Source of the DNA: Paludibacteraceae bacterium
GTDB taxonomy: Bacteria; Bacteroidota; Bacteroidia; Bacteroidales; Paludibacteraceae
Direction: 5' to 3'
Assembly: GCA_905233375.1 (NCBI GenBank)
Contig: CAJOEJ010000011.1
Coordinates: 1-64,000 of the forward strand
Length of the DNA stretch: 64,000 bases
The translations under genes were made by a program, and so were the position numbers. This document shows, in pieces, positions 52,893-62,290 of this stretch (positions within the stretch are counted from its first letter, which is position 1; each line of letters begins with the position of its first letter). The notes under the pieces were generated by a model. The model was given only the letters and a program-made list of their open reading frames with translations. It was not told where the DNA came from and did no database searches.

Positions 52893-54464
52893 TCACTTTT
52901 TCCCTTCTATTTCCAGTTTCACTACTGCATAGCGGTGATTATGGCATTTCCAGACGATCCGGGTCGGAACGCCGTAGTGTTTCTCTATCTGTTCGCACAC
53001 CCTGGGCAGTGCCGTCCGGGGTTGCTGATAGCCGTTATAGTCCGTGAAGATATACATGTTTTCCGACAGCAAGGCGCGATAACTATGCCCAAGCGGTTTG
53101 TTGAGCGGACTCCACGTGAGCCAGCCTAACGTATATTTGTAAAACGGGTACGGCCATATATGCCAGGGGTTCATGGACTCCACTGCCATATAGGTTCCGA
53201 TGGTAGTAATACGGGCGCCGTCGGGCACATGCTCCAGGAGCGGTTTCTGCCACATGTCCCAAATATATCGTGCATGAGCGGAGGTAATGCGCTCGTTGTG
53301 AATCTGATAGACATACCAGCCGCTCAGCACAATCATTGCAATGCCTATTCCCCAGCGCCGTTTGAGTCCCGTCGTATTGGGAAGCAGGGCAAAATAAGTT
53401 CCTAACAACGGCAGGAGCATGCAGAGGAACACACGGTTCTTGAGAAAACCGTCCAGACTCACATGAATAATGAGCAGCGTGATAAAAGCGGCATAGACGA
53501 GCAGGAAAACGAATTTCTCTTTGTTGCCCGTTGTCAGGATCATCAGCACAAGCAGCGCCGCCAATAGGGTCATCTCCACCGCATATTTCTTCAGACGCTG
53601 CAAGTTGCCTATCTGTTGCATGAACGGCACTTCGCCTACCGTGGCACTCAGTTGGCGGATGGCTTGCAGGTCTATCTGCTCGCCGTCCGGAATAAACCGT
53701 AACAGCAGGCGGTAGTCCACGGGATCGATGCCTTCTGGCAGACGTGAGGATGCTAGCCGGTACGCATTGGGGTTGTCGTTCAGTTGCGCGCGCAACTGGT
53801 TGTAGGCGCGGTAGTATTTCCATTCGGGTTCGCGGTCATAGACCTGCTGGTTGGCGATGCGGCAACCGACAACTGCCGTCAGCATGACCACCACGGCAAT
53901 GTACTTGCGCCAACGGAGACGGTAGGTAAAGACGATGATCGGCGCCATGAGCAGTCCCACTAACCCAGCGGCAAAGAAGCGTATCAGCGCGGCGATAATG
54001 ACCATCACCACCCCGCTCCATCGCGCTTTGGGACTCTCTCGTAGCAGTAACATACATCCTGCAAGACAGACCAGCCCGGCGGTGGTAGTGAACTGCAGAT
54101 CCACAATGATGCGCGCCCACAGCACATACAGCGCAATGAGCCATAGTATCTTCTCCCACCAAGCGCGGTTGGCGGTAGTCAGAATGCAGTAACTGACAAC
54201 ACTCATCGAGAGGATATGGAGCACCGCAAACGAAACGGTGTACCATTCGACGGCGGTGGTCAGCCCGTACAAGAGCGTCAGAAACCATCCGTAAATAACG
54301 TTGATATAGACGAGGTGAAAATCCGGTGTACCCGAATAGGAGCCGTTGGCAATCATTGCCATCATGACATCGTCATTCTCTTCGAACGACAACGGAAGCG
54401 CCAAAGCCATTACCGCAAAATACGCGATATTGAACGCTAATACTATGTATTTCAAATGCTTCAC
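52893..54464 (-). CDS. Polytopic membrane protein, DUF6056-like
   Basis: 523 aa with about ten hydrophobic helices and the acidic first loop 'SFEENDDVMMAM' reminiscent of DUF6056/GT-C proteins, whose catalytic Asp sits in the first periplasmic loop. The start is a GTG at 54464. It follows the nucleotidyltransferase gene after a 127-bp gap filled by repeats, and it precedes the ATP-grasp gene. Confidence 0.7.
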   Translation of the reverse strand: MKHLKYIVLAFNIAYFAVMALALPLSFEENDDVMMAMIANGSYSGTPDFHLVYINVIYGWFLTLLYGLTTAVEWYTVSFAVLHILSMSVVSYCILTTANRAWWEKILWLIALYVLWARIIVDLQFTTTAGLVCLAGCMLLLRESPKARWSGVVMVIIAALIRFFAAGLVGLLMAPIIVFTYRLRWRKYIAVVVMLTAVVGCRIANQQVYDREPEWKYYRAYNQLRAQLNDNPNAYRLASSRLPEGIDPVDYRLLLRFIPDGEQIDLQAIRQLSATVGEVPFMQQIGNLQRLKKYAVEMTLLAALLVLMILTTGNKEKFVFLLVYAAFITLLIIHVSLDGFLKNRVFLCMLLPLLGTYFALLPNTTGLKRRWGIGIAMIVLSGWYVYQIHNERITSAHARYIWDMWQKPLLEHVPDGARITTIGTYMAVESMNPWHIWPYPFYKYTLGWLTWSPLNKPLGHSYRALLSENMYIFTDYNGYQQPRTALPRVCEQIEKHYGVPTRIVWKCHNHRYAVVKLEIEGKK

Positions 54465-54471
54465 CTCTTAC

Positions 54472-54533
54472 CTACATTTCCGCGACTTTATCGAGACATT
54501 CACGAGAAATTTACGAGAAATTCACGAGACATT
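54472..54533. repeat. 11-bp tandem array (ATCGAGACATT), copy 2
   Basis: ACATTTCCGCGACTT, then ATCGAGACATT, CACGAGAAATT, TACGAGAAATT, CACGAGACATT. The flank and first unit match 30718-30745. Confidence 0.85.
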
Positions 54534-54593
54534 CCTTTGTACATTGTACCTTGTCCTTTGTACCTTGTCCTTTGTACCTTTGTACATTACTTT
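54534..54593. repeat. CCTTTGTACATTGTACC short tandem repeats
   Basis: Follows the 11-bp array without a gap: CCTTTGTACATTGTACCTTG, then CCTTTGTACCTTGT-type units. Its first 19 nt (with ATT before it) match the lipoprotein signal-peptide coding sequence at 63045. Confidence 0.8.
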
Positions 54594-55683
54594 ACTCCCA
54601 ATGCCGGTCCTTGGCAAAGAGCCTCGAAGCGCCGTGCAGCAAGATGGTCCAGCGCATATGACGAGCATAGGAAGGGCTGTATTGTACGAAACGTCGGGCG
54701 TCACGCAGCCGTTCCCGCATCGTGTGCAACTTGCGTAAAAGGCGGTTGGAAGGAGCCGGTGACGGGGAAACCTGTGTATTGTCAAGCCTGCCGTGCAACA
54801 GGTCGTCCAGCAAACGTTCCGCCCGTTTCCCGCAGCGGGAAGAATAGAACGGCGCTTGAGGAACCGGCAGTCCCAGGTGCTCGACCAGGATATACATATA
54901 CAACTGCCACACATCCATGAGGTGCAGACTGTTAAGCATTCTGCCCAGACGCGGCAGTTCGATCTGTTGCGCCATGCGGTTAAGCAGCAACGTGAGGTCG
55001 CATAACTGACGCAGGTTCGCTCCTTTGGTCAGCATATGTTCCCACGAATGGAAGAAAACGAACAGCGCATTGAAGGTCGGTTCTGGAACACGCACCGTCA
55101 GGTCGTCCAGTACCAGTTCGCAGGTATGAGTCATTCCCTCCTGCTCCATCCGGTCGTAACGGCGCACATCCACCGGATGTTGCACACCCATGCTGACACG
55201 GTGTACCTCGATGGAGATACCGTCGGCAATGAGGTTATAGTGTTTGTAGTGGTCCAGCTCTTCATCGAACTTGAGCGCACCGGGAAACGTGTCGCGCATG
55301 ACGGCACACGCCGGATGGTACTGCTCCTTGCCGACAAACAGGTCAATGTCGCCCCACTGCCGCATCTCGGGACGCGGATAGAGGCTCGCCAATCCGGCTC
55401 CTTTCATCAGTACCGGCTGGATACCTGCTGCGGTCAATGCCGTCCAGGCACGCTCCAGAGTAAAGCGCAAACGCACATGTTCCTGCATCGTGTGCAGACA
55501 CATGTTCTTCATCTGCATGCGGGCGGCAGAAGGAATATTCTCTTGGGTTAACACGCTCGGGAACACCAACGGACCTACACCTTGTGCAGCACATAAGCGC
55601 ACCAGTTCATCCGTTTGCTCTACCGGCCATTCAAAGGGTCGTTCCCACAACGCCGCTTTGACTATGTTTAAGAAATTACGCAC
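54592..55683 (-). CDS. Nucleotidyltransferase-fold protein (NTP_transf_5-like)
   Basis: 363 aa. The core motif 'LMKGAGLASLYPRPEMRQWGDIDLFV' is the signature of the NTP_transf_5/DUF2204 family, found in capsule and lantibiotic-like loci. It may adenylylate or otherwise modify a glycan intermediate, but the substrate is unknown. GTG start at 55683, overlapping the sugar transferase gene by 8 bp. Confidence 0.78.
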   Translation of the reverse strand: MRNFLNIVKAALWERPFEWPVEQTDELVRLCAAQGVGPLVFPSVLTQENIPSAARMQMKNMCLHTMQEHVRLRFTLERAWTALTAAGIQPVLMKGAGLASLYPRPEMRQWGDIDLFVGKEQYHPACAVMRDTFPGALKFDEELDHYKHYNLIADGISIEVHRVSMGVQHPVDVRRYDRMEQEGMTHTCELVLDDLTVRVPEPTFNALFVFFHSWEHMLTKGANLRQLCDLTLLLNRMAQQIELPRLGRMLNSLHLMDVWQLYMYILVEHLGLPVPQAPFYSSRCGKRAERLLDDLLHGRLDNTQVSPSPAPSNRLLRKLHTMRERLRDARRFVQYSPSYARHMRWTILLHGASRLFAKDRHWE

Positions 55684-57175
55684 TATGAGTTTTACGGGTT
55701 AAAATAGATTTCATTGTCAGGAAGAAATACTTGATATCCGTACGTACCGGATGGGCCAGGTATTCCGTGAGATATTTGTCTTCGCTGGCGAACAGCTCGT
55801 CGTACGTATTGGGATGATCAATATAGAACGGCGGGATGAGACCGGGTTTGCACAGGGTCCGTTTGTCCTGCAGCCACTCGGGATAGGTCTCGAACATGGT
55901 CTTGCTCAACGGACGGACGCCCACTAACTTCACATCTCCCTTGAACCAGTTCAACAACATCGGCAGTTCATCCAACCAGTACTTGCGCATGAACCTGCCC
56001 CAGGTCGTGATACGCCAGTCGTCATTCGACTTGTCGGATATATCCATACCGCCGCGGGCATCGAACACATATTTCTGGATATACTCGGCATAGGGATGCA
56101 TGGTACGGAACTTGTAGAAATAGCGTATCTTCTTGTCCTTGCATATGCGGGGCAGTTTGATGAGCGGACCATACACTTTCATCTGCTCCTGGGGATAAGG
56201 CTGGGAGTTGCGGTGTGCGAAGACATACTCGATATTTCCCATCGGCACCACTTCGTCCACTACGAATCCGCAGTAATAGAGGCGTCCGAACACCTCCGTC
56301 TTGCTCAGCATACGTTTGCGTCCTTTGGTCACGTCGTAATAGAGACGGCTCGTCAGCGCCAGACGCGGGAGAACACGTTTACGGAAGAAATACAAACTGT
56401 ACACGATCCAGTTCAGCACAGGCGGATAGCGGTTGAGAATCTTGGTTTTGATATACTCCTGCGGGCGGTAACAGCACACATACCGTCCGTTATCCGGCAG
56501 TTTCTGGTTCACGATACAGAAACGGCGGTTGATTCCTTTCGCATCGTTCAGTAGGGTCAGATCCACCAGCGTTTCGTATTGGTAGTCCGGTATCTGCAGG
56601 AACGCAAAGCGATTTCGGTCGCATACCACTTTCGTCAGACGCGAATCCAGACGCGCTTTCTTGCGCAGCATGTAATAATCGGCTTCGGTCGTCACGGACA
56701 ACACCGACTGGTGAATGGACCGGATCGACTCCTTGCGACGTTTCTCGTCGGGAAGGGTCATCACGGAATCCTTACGCTGCTCGATGGTCATTGCCGGTAC
56801 GGTCATGTTCGTCGCGTACTTCCAGTAATGCTCCATCAAGATCACAAACGTGTCTAATGCTCCGACGATCAACAGCATCCACGTAGCCACGCGGGGCGAG
56901 AAAGCCCATGGCAGCCTGGGCAGCACGTACCAGCACAAGGCAATCTCGATTCCCGCAGTCAGAATCAGAGACAGCATGGACTGCCAGAACCAGCGGTCCT
57001 TGTACGAACGGTATAACTGAACCGCCAGACCTATCAGCAGCCACGCAATAGTCATGGCGGCAAACAGCATACAATAAGCTCCGATGGCACTTCTGTCCGT
57101 CACCCAACGCCACAACATGCACAGCAAGGCGGCTATCAACCACAAAAAAATATCACCGATTAATCGTCTTGACAT
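55676..57175 (-). CDS. Polyprenyl-phosphate sugar-phosphate transferase (bacterial sugar transferase)
   Basis: 499 aa. About four N-terminal membrane helices (1-125) precede a middle region and a C-terminal bacterial sugar transferase domain with 'FYKFRTMHPYAE', 'LDELPMLLNWFKGDVKLVGVRPLS' and 'KPGLIPPFY'. This enzyme starts glycan assembly by moving sugar-1-phosphate to undecaprenyl phosphate. It is the first gene of the leftward glycan operon, promoter at 57231-57262. Confidence 0.9.
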   Translation of the reverse strand: MSRRLIGDIFLWLIAALLCMLWRWVTDRSAIGAYCMLFAAMTIAWLLIGLAVQLYRSYKDRWFWQSMLSLILTAGIEIALCWYVLPRLPWAFSPRVATWMLLIVGALDTFVILMEHYWKYATNMTVPAMTIEQRKDSVMTLPDEKRRKESIRSIHQSVLSVTTEADYYMLRKKARLDSRLTKVVCDRNRFAFLQIPDYQYETLVDLTLLNDAKGINRRFCIVNQKLPDNGRYVCCYRPQEYIKTKILNRYPPVLNWIVYSLYFFRKRVLPRLALTSRLYYDVTKGRKRMLSKTEVFGRLYYCGFVVDEVVPMGNIEYVFAHRNSQPYPQEQMKVYGPLIKLPRICKDKKIRYFYKFRTMHPYAEYIQKYVFDARGGMDISDKSNDDWRITTWGRFMRKYWLDELPMLLNWFKGDVKLVGVRPLSKTMFETYPEWLQDKRTLCKPGLIPPFYIDHPNTYDELFASEDKYLTEYLAHPVRTDIKYFFLTMKSILTRKTHSA

Positions 57176-57230
57176 ATGCCTTCAACCTGATCTCTTAATA
57201 CACAATTTTATATAAAATTGATTTCGGACG

Positions 57231-57262
57231 CAAAATTACTAAAAAAAAATGACATGACCAAA
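57231..57262 (-). promoter_or_regulatory. Promoter of the surface-glycan operon
   Basis: Minus strand shows TTTGG, spacer, then TAATTTTG. Divergent from the rho promoter 45 bp away. Confidence 0.85.
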
Positions 57263-57307
57263 TTTAATGCCGATTTTTCAGAATAATAACACATTTTTTA
57301 AAATTTA

Positions 57308-57339
57308 TTTGCACAATTCAAAAAAAAATCGTACCTTTG
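57308..57339 (+). promoter_or_regulatory. Promoter of rho
   Basis: TTTGC, spacer, TACCTTTG, about 65 nt before the ATG at 57405. Confidence 0.85.
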
Positions 57340-57404
57340 CACCGGATTTGAGAAAAGGCTCTCTTTTCTTATCCGTTTCCAAACGTAAATACTTGTTAAA
57401 TTTT

Positions 57405-59177
57405 ATGCGATACGAATTACAGAAACTCGAGCGCATGACGCTCGAAGAAGTACGCGAGATAGCCGTCAGCATGGGGCTGAATCCTCGCCGCAGTCAATCT
57501 ATCAGAGAAATCAGTTACGCTATTCTGGACGCGCAGGCGGACAACAGAGCAGCCGTAGTACAGGCAAAAGAAGATGCACGTTCGGCGGAGGGAAAACCCG
57601 CCAAACGTGAGCGTGCCCGCGGGGTCAAAAGAGCCCCTGCCAAAGTGAATACCGCCAACCTTAAAAGCGAACAAGTGCTGGTAACAGTCGGATCCGAAAA
57701 GGAGGAAATGGCACAGATTCAAGAGCAAATGGAAGCCGACAACCATCGTCCTACGCGCACGGTGCAGAATGTACAAGGTGCTACCGAGATGCCGGAACTT
57801 CCATTAACCGTGAACAATGAGGAGGCGACTCCGAAAGTGGAAGAACCCGTGGTAGAGCAAAAGCCCAAGAAACGCGGACGACCCAGGAAATCGGAAGCAA
57901 AACCGGAAACAAAGGTAGAGGAAAAAGCAGAGGAAAAGACCGAGGTTCCTGCTCCGACCAATGTACCGGCCGAAACAGTACCGGGTGACAATACTCAAAG
58001 CACCAAAGAGGAAGAAGATACGGAAGAAGCGCCGTTGTTTGTGCTGCCGAACCTGGGCGAGAACGTGATCGCGATGGGTACGCTGGAGTGCGCACCGGAC
58101 GGATACGGATTCCTGCGTTCCGCAGATTATAACTACCTGCCCAGCCCGGACGATGTGTATGTAAGCAAGGATCAGGTGCGTCAATACGGTTTGAAGCCCG
58201 GCGACACGGTCGAGTGTTCCATCCGCGTTAACCCGCAGCCGGACAAGTTCTTCCCCATGGAGAAGGTGATCCGCATCAACGGTCTCGAGCCCGAGCTGGC
58301 AAAACGCCGCGTAGCGTTCGAGAACCTCACCCCGCTCTTCCCCGATGAGAAATTCAAACTCTGTACCGGTCATAACGACTCGCTGAGCGTACGCATGATC
58401 GACTTGTTCTCGCCGATCGGCAAGGGTCAGCGCGGACTGATTGTGGCGCAGCCGAAGACCGGTAAAACGGTGCTGCTCAAAGAGTTGGCGAACGCTATTC
58501 TCAAAAACAACCCCGAAGTTTATATGATCGTTCTGCTCATCGACGAGCGCCCGGAGGAAGTAACGGATATGAGTCGCAGCGTGGATGCTGAGGTGATCGC
58601 TTCGACCTTCGACGAGCCTGCAGAGAACCATGTGAAGGTGGCGAACATCGTTCATGAGAAAGCCAAACGACTTGTCGAAAGCGGTCATGACGTAGTGATT
58701 CTTCTCGATTCGATTACGCGTCTGGCGCGCGCTTACAATACGGTAGCGCCGTCGAGCGGAAAAGTATTGTCCGGTGGTGTCGAAGCGCAGGCGCTCCACA
58801 AACCCAAACGCTTCTTCGGTGCCGCACGTAACATCGAGAATGGCGGCAGTCTGACCATCATTGCGACTGCGCTGACAGAGACAGGTAGTAAGATGGACGA
58901 CCTTATCTTTGAGGAGTTCAAGGGTACGGGTAACATGGAGTTGCAGTTGGATCGCAAGTTAGCGAACCGCCGTATCTTCCCGGCTGTGGATATACCTGCT
59001 TCCAGCACGCGTCGTGACGACCTGTTGCTGCCTGCCGATGTGCTGAGCCGCATGTGGCAGATACGCAAGATGCTGAGCGACATGAGCGGGCAGGAGGCAA
59101 TGGAGAAACTCAAATCGTACATGGAGCGTACCGAGGACAACGATGAGTTCTTGTTAGCGGTCAACGGAGCGCGGTAA
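57405..59177 (+). CDS. rho: Transcription termination factor Rho
   Basis: The ATG at 57405 ('[20 protein letters not shown]') fits the Rho N-terminus and gives 590 aa. Between the N-terminal helical domain and the RNA-binding cold-shock domain is a charged, disordered insert of about 130 residues, with basic '[14 protein letters not shown]' and acidic runs. The core has Walker A 'AQPKTGKT' (about 348-355), 'LLIDERPEE', the Q/R loop and C-terminal arginine finger region. It is much longer than the 419-aa E. coli protein because of the insert, as in other Bacteroidota. Confidence 0.97.
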   Translation: MRYELQKLERMTLEEVREIAVSMGLNPRRSQSIREISYAILDAQADNRAAVVQAKEDARSAEGKPAKRERARGVKRAPAKVNTANLKSEQVLVTVGSEKEEMAQIQEQMEADNHRPTRTVQNVQGATEMPELPLTVNNEEATPKVEEPVVEQKPKKRGRPRKSEAKPETKVEEKAEEKTEVPAPTNVPAETVPGDNTQSTKEEEDTEEAPLFVLPNLGENVIAMGTLECAPDGYGFLRSADYNYLPSPDDVYVSKDQVRQYGLKPGDTVECSIRVNPQPDKFFPMEKVIRINGLEPELAKRRVAFENLTPLFPDEKFKLCTGHNDSLSVRMIDLFSPIGKGQRGLIVAQPKTGKTVLLKELANAILKNNPEVYMIVLLIDERPEEVTDMSRSVDAEVIASTFDEPAENHVKVANIVHEKAKRLVESGHDVVILLDSITRLARAYNTVAPSSGKVLSGGVEAQALHKPKRFFGAARNIENGGSLTIIATALTETGSKMDDLIFEEFKGTGNMELQLDRKLANRRIFPAVDIPASSTRRDDLLLPADVLSRMWQIRKMLSDMSGQEAMEKLKSYMERTEDNDEFLLAVNGAR

Positions 59178-59178
59178 A

Positions 59179-59616
59179 ATGACAATACTCATTCTCAACG
59201 GACCGAATCTGAACCGCTTGGGCTTGCGTAAGCCGGAGGTGTACGGAACCACGTCTATGGCACAGATTTTGTTGGACATCCAGCAACGCTGGTTGGACGT
59301 ACACTTTGTCTATAAGCAGTCCAACCATGAGGGCGACCTCATTGACTGGATTCAGGAAGCCAACAGCCAAAGCCCGGCATTGGACGGCATCGTGCTCAAC
59401 GCGGGAGGCTATGCGCATACCAGCGTAGCATTGCGCGACGCCGTGGAAGAAAGCGGGTTGCCCGTCGTTGAGGTACATATAAGCGATATTACCAAACGGG
59501 AACCGTTCCGCCAGACAGATTTATTATGGAACGTGTGCGCGCACGCGGTGGTCGGTCAGGGAACAGACGGATACCGTTTAGCCGTGGAGTGGCTCATGGA
59601 TGCGTCCGGACAATAA
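59179..59616 (+). CDS. aroQ: 3-Dehydroquinate dehydratase type II
   Basis: 145 aa, shikimate pathway. 'LNGPNLNRLGLRKPEVYG' carries the active Tyr22, 'NAGGYAHTSVALRDA' the second block and 'VEVHISDITKREPFR' the catalytic His. Begins 1 bp after rho and probably shares its transcript. Confidence 0.97.
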   Translation: MTILILNGPNLNRLGLRKPEVYGTTSMAQILLDIQQRWLDVHFVYKQSNHEGDLIDWIQEANSQSPALDGIVLNAGGYAHTSVALRDAVEESGLPVVEVHISDITKREPFRQTDLLWNVCAHAVVGQGTDGYRLAVEWLMDASGQ

Positions 59617-59654
59617 TACACTACTCTACTCAAAAACTATTGGTTACACCTATA

Positions 59655-62222
59655 ATGAAACGGATTATTCACATAGTATGCTTGTTGTGCATCGCGGTAA
59701 CGGTGCTCGCCAACCATGTCGTAACAGGTAAGGTCATCGATGCCGGTACCAAGCAGCCTGTTGATTTCGCCAACGTCAGTGTGGTCAAAGCGAAAAGCGG
59801 CGAGGCACAGGATACCAAAGAACTGGTCACCGGTACAATCACCGACGCGACAGGTGCTTTCAGCATCGAGCTGCCGGATGGCGAATACATGTTCATCGTC
59901 AGTTTTATCGGCTACGCGGAGCAGCAACGCCCCGTGACGGTAGCCGGCAAAGCGGTGCAGTTAGGACGTATCGCTCTCAAGGAGGACACGCAGATATTAC
60001 AGGACGTGGAGGTGGTCGGACAAGGTTCGGCGATGCGATTCGAGCTGGACAAGAAAGTGTTCACCGTCGATCAGAACATTGCGTCTGCCGGAGCAAGCGT
60101 AACCGACGTGCTGGAAAATATACCCTCCGTGGACGTGGATCAGGAAGGCAATATCAGTCTGCGCAACTCCGAAGATGTGGAGATATGGATTAACGGCAAG
60201 CCTGCCGGTCTGAACAGCGAGAACCGCGCACAGGTACTGCAACAGATGCCTGCCGGAACGATTGAGAAGATCGAGCTCATTACCAATCCTTCCGCCAAGT
60301 TCTCGCCGGAAGGAACTTCGGGTATCATCAACCTCGTCATGAAAAAAGACCGCGCAGCCGGATACTACGGTTCCATACAGGCGGGTATCAACTACGCCTT
60401 GGCAAAACCGTGGACGACTCCTCCGGGCGCCAATGTGGGATTCAATATCAATTTCAATGCGGGTCCCGTGGACGGTTATTTCAATGTCGGATACCGCTAT
60501 CATACCAGCAACGGTGGTAGTGTCACCGACAGGTATAACCTCTCCGGTACCGGAAGCGAGCGTCTGGACTCCACCCTTATCCAGAGCCATCTGACCCAGG
60601 ACGGTCAGCAGAGCCATCGGGGCGGCGGTATGTTCGCGCGGGGCGGTTTCAATTTCCATGTAGCGGATGGACATACTATCGGTGTCTCGGGATTCGGTAT
60701 GGTGAGTGACCCGAAGGTGTTCAAGAACAGCAACAGCAACCACCGCTCCTACCTGCTGACACAGCCCGACGGAACGGTACTGCGTGACTACACCCGTGAC
60801 CAGGACGGAAACGGTTCCCATCCCGGCGGAAACGCAACGCTCGATTATACTTTCGAGAAGGACGACCACAAGCTGTATGTTAGCGGGACGTACAATAACT
60901 TCGGCTGGAACCAGTATATGCTTTTCACCCAGATTGAGAATACCGATACGACGTATCAGGACCAGGACAACAAGAACACCAACCAGAGTATCGAAGTGAA
61001 AGCGGACTACGAGTGGAAACCGACCAAGCAGAGCCGTCTGGAGGCGGGATATGACTACACGCGCAACTGGAGCAACAGTCTGTCGAACGCGAACAATATC
61101 TTCAAGGACGGCACGGTGACGGAACTCAATCCGTACTACTCCAGAGTGGAAGGACTTACCCAGAACCACGCGGTCTATATCACGTACGGCAACCGTTTCT
61201 GGGACAAACTGTCTATCCAGATAGGCTTGCGGGGCGAGTATTACATGCGTCATCTGGAGTCGTTCTATAAAAAAGAGGGCGACACCGGCGAGTATGACTC
61301 CTATGCGGCGTTCCCTAACAAGAAAGACACCAGTTATTTCCAGATCTTCCCGAGCGCCTATATTTCTTATGATTTCGGCAACGGGCACGAGTTGCAACTG
61401 AACTACACGCGCCGTGTGAACCGCCCGTGGGGACACCAGATCAACCCGCGCATGGATTTGAGCGACTCGACCAATATCAGTTACGGTAACGTCGATCTGT
61501 TGCCTGCGTATTCGAACAACCTCGAGCTGAATTACCTCAAGACCTGGGAGCGGCATACACTGAGTGCCGGCGTGTTCTGGAAATACCGCGAGGGAGCCGT
61601 ACAGAATATCAAGTACATGGACGGCGACGTAATGAAGAACACCTACCTCAATGTGGCTACCCGTCAGGAGTTGGGTGTCGAAGTGGTAGCAAAGAACCGT
61701 TTGTTCGGTGAGTTGCTCCAACTGACCACCAGCGCTAATTTCTATTGGAACAACATCGCTGCGGTCAACCAGACCATCAGCCATCAGGGAGTGGATATCC
61801 CGGTCAATCTGGCGGCTCAGAATATCTTCGCCGGCTCGGTGCGTATCAATGCGCAGTTCCTGTTCACGAAGAATTTCAGCGGACAAATCAGCGCCAACTA
61901 CCGTTCCCCGCGCGTCGTAGCGCAGGGTACAACGAGTCACAGTTACTCGATTGACCTTGGTCTTCGGCATACTTTCCTCAACAAGCAGTTGGCATTGGCG
62001 CTCAACGTACGCGACCTGCTTGACAGCCGGGCACGGCGGAACATTACATGGGGAGACGGTTTCTGGCAGTTCAGTGAGAATCGTTGGCACAGCCGTTCCA
62101 TCAGCCTTACACTCACCTATAACTTCGGCAACCAGTCCGGCAGACGCCGTGGAAGGGACGGAGACATGAGCGACGGAGGAGAGGACTACGACGACAGCGG
62201 AAACAGCGGAAGTGAGTATTGA
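59655..62222 (+). CDS. Outer-membrane TonB-dependent-receptor-like beta-barrel protein
   Basis: The ATG at 59655 gives 855 aa with signal peptide 'MKRIIHIVCLLCIAVTVLAN'. A carboxypeptidase-regulatory-like domain ('VVTGKVIDAGTKQPVDFANV', about 22-105) is followed by a plug ('SVTDVLENIPSVDVDQEGNI', about 140-230) and a long beta-barrel of the OMP_b-brl_3 kind. It resembles TonB-dependent receptors in general plan, and is not a classic SusC. The C-terminus is an acidic Gly/Asp/Ser tail ('GDMSDGGEDYDDSG'). The ligand is unknown. Confidence 0.85.
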   Translation: MKRIIHIVCLLCIAVTVLANHVVTGKVIDAGTKQPVDFANVSVVKAKSGEAQDTKELVTGTITDATGAFSIELPDGEYMFIVSFIGYAEQQRPVTVAGKAVQLGRIALKEDTQILQDVEVVGQGSAMRFELDKKVFTVDQNIASAGASVTDVLENIPSVDVDQEGNISLRNSEDVEIWINGKPAGLNSENRAQVLQQMPAGTIEKIELITNPSAKFSPEGTSGIINLVMKKDRAAGYYGSIQAGINYALAKPWTTPPGANVGFNINFNAGPVDGYFNVGYRYHTSNGGSVTDRYNLSGTGSERLDSTLIQSHLTQDGQQSHRGGGMFARGGFNFHVADGHTIGVSGFGMVSDPKVFKNSNSNHRSYLLTQPDGTVLRDYTRDQDGNGSHPGGNATLDYTFEKDDHKLYVSGTYNNFGWNQYMLFTQIENTDTTYQDQDNKNTNQSIEVKADYEWKPTKQSRLEAGYDYTRNWSNSLSNANNIFKDGTVTELNPYYSRVEGLTQNHAVYITYGNRFWDKLSIQIGLRGEYYMRHLESFYKKEGDTGEYDSYAAFPNKKDTSYFQIFPSAYISYDFGNGHELQLNYTRRVNRPWGHQINPRMDLSDSTNISYGNVDLLPAYSNNLELNYLKTWERHTLSAGVFWKYREGAVQNIKYMDGDVMKNTYLNVATRQELGVEVVAKNRLFGELLQLTTSANFYWNNIAAVNQTISHQGVDIPVNLAAQNIFAGSVRINAQFLFTKNFSGQISANYRSPRVVAQGTTSHSYSIDLGLRHTFLNKQLALALNVRDLLDSRARRNITWGDGFWQFSENRWHSRSISLTLTYNFGNQSGRRRGRDGDMSDGGEDYDDSGNSGSEY

Positions 62223-62290
62223 TAGTTGAAAGTTGATAGTTGAAAGTTAAAAGTTTAAAGAAGTATTTTAGTTGAAAGTTGAAAAACGAA
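62221..62290. repeat. AGTTGAAAGTTGATAGTT repeats, including the porT start codon
   Basis: Imperfect AGTTGAAAGTT units run from the receptor stop into the first codons of porT. The same family is at 29878-30003. Confidence 0.8.

Noticed and set aside
57804-58799. 331-aa minus-strand ORF opposite rho
   Set aside because: Shadow of the rho reading frame, without any recognisable motif.
59997-62090. 697-aa minus-strand ORF opposite the outer-membrane receptor
   Set aside because: Long shadow frame of a GC-rich coding region; the plus-strand gene has a signal peptide and barrel motifs.
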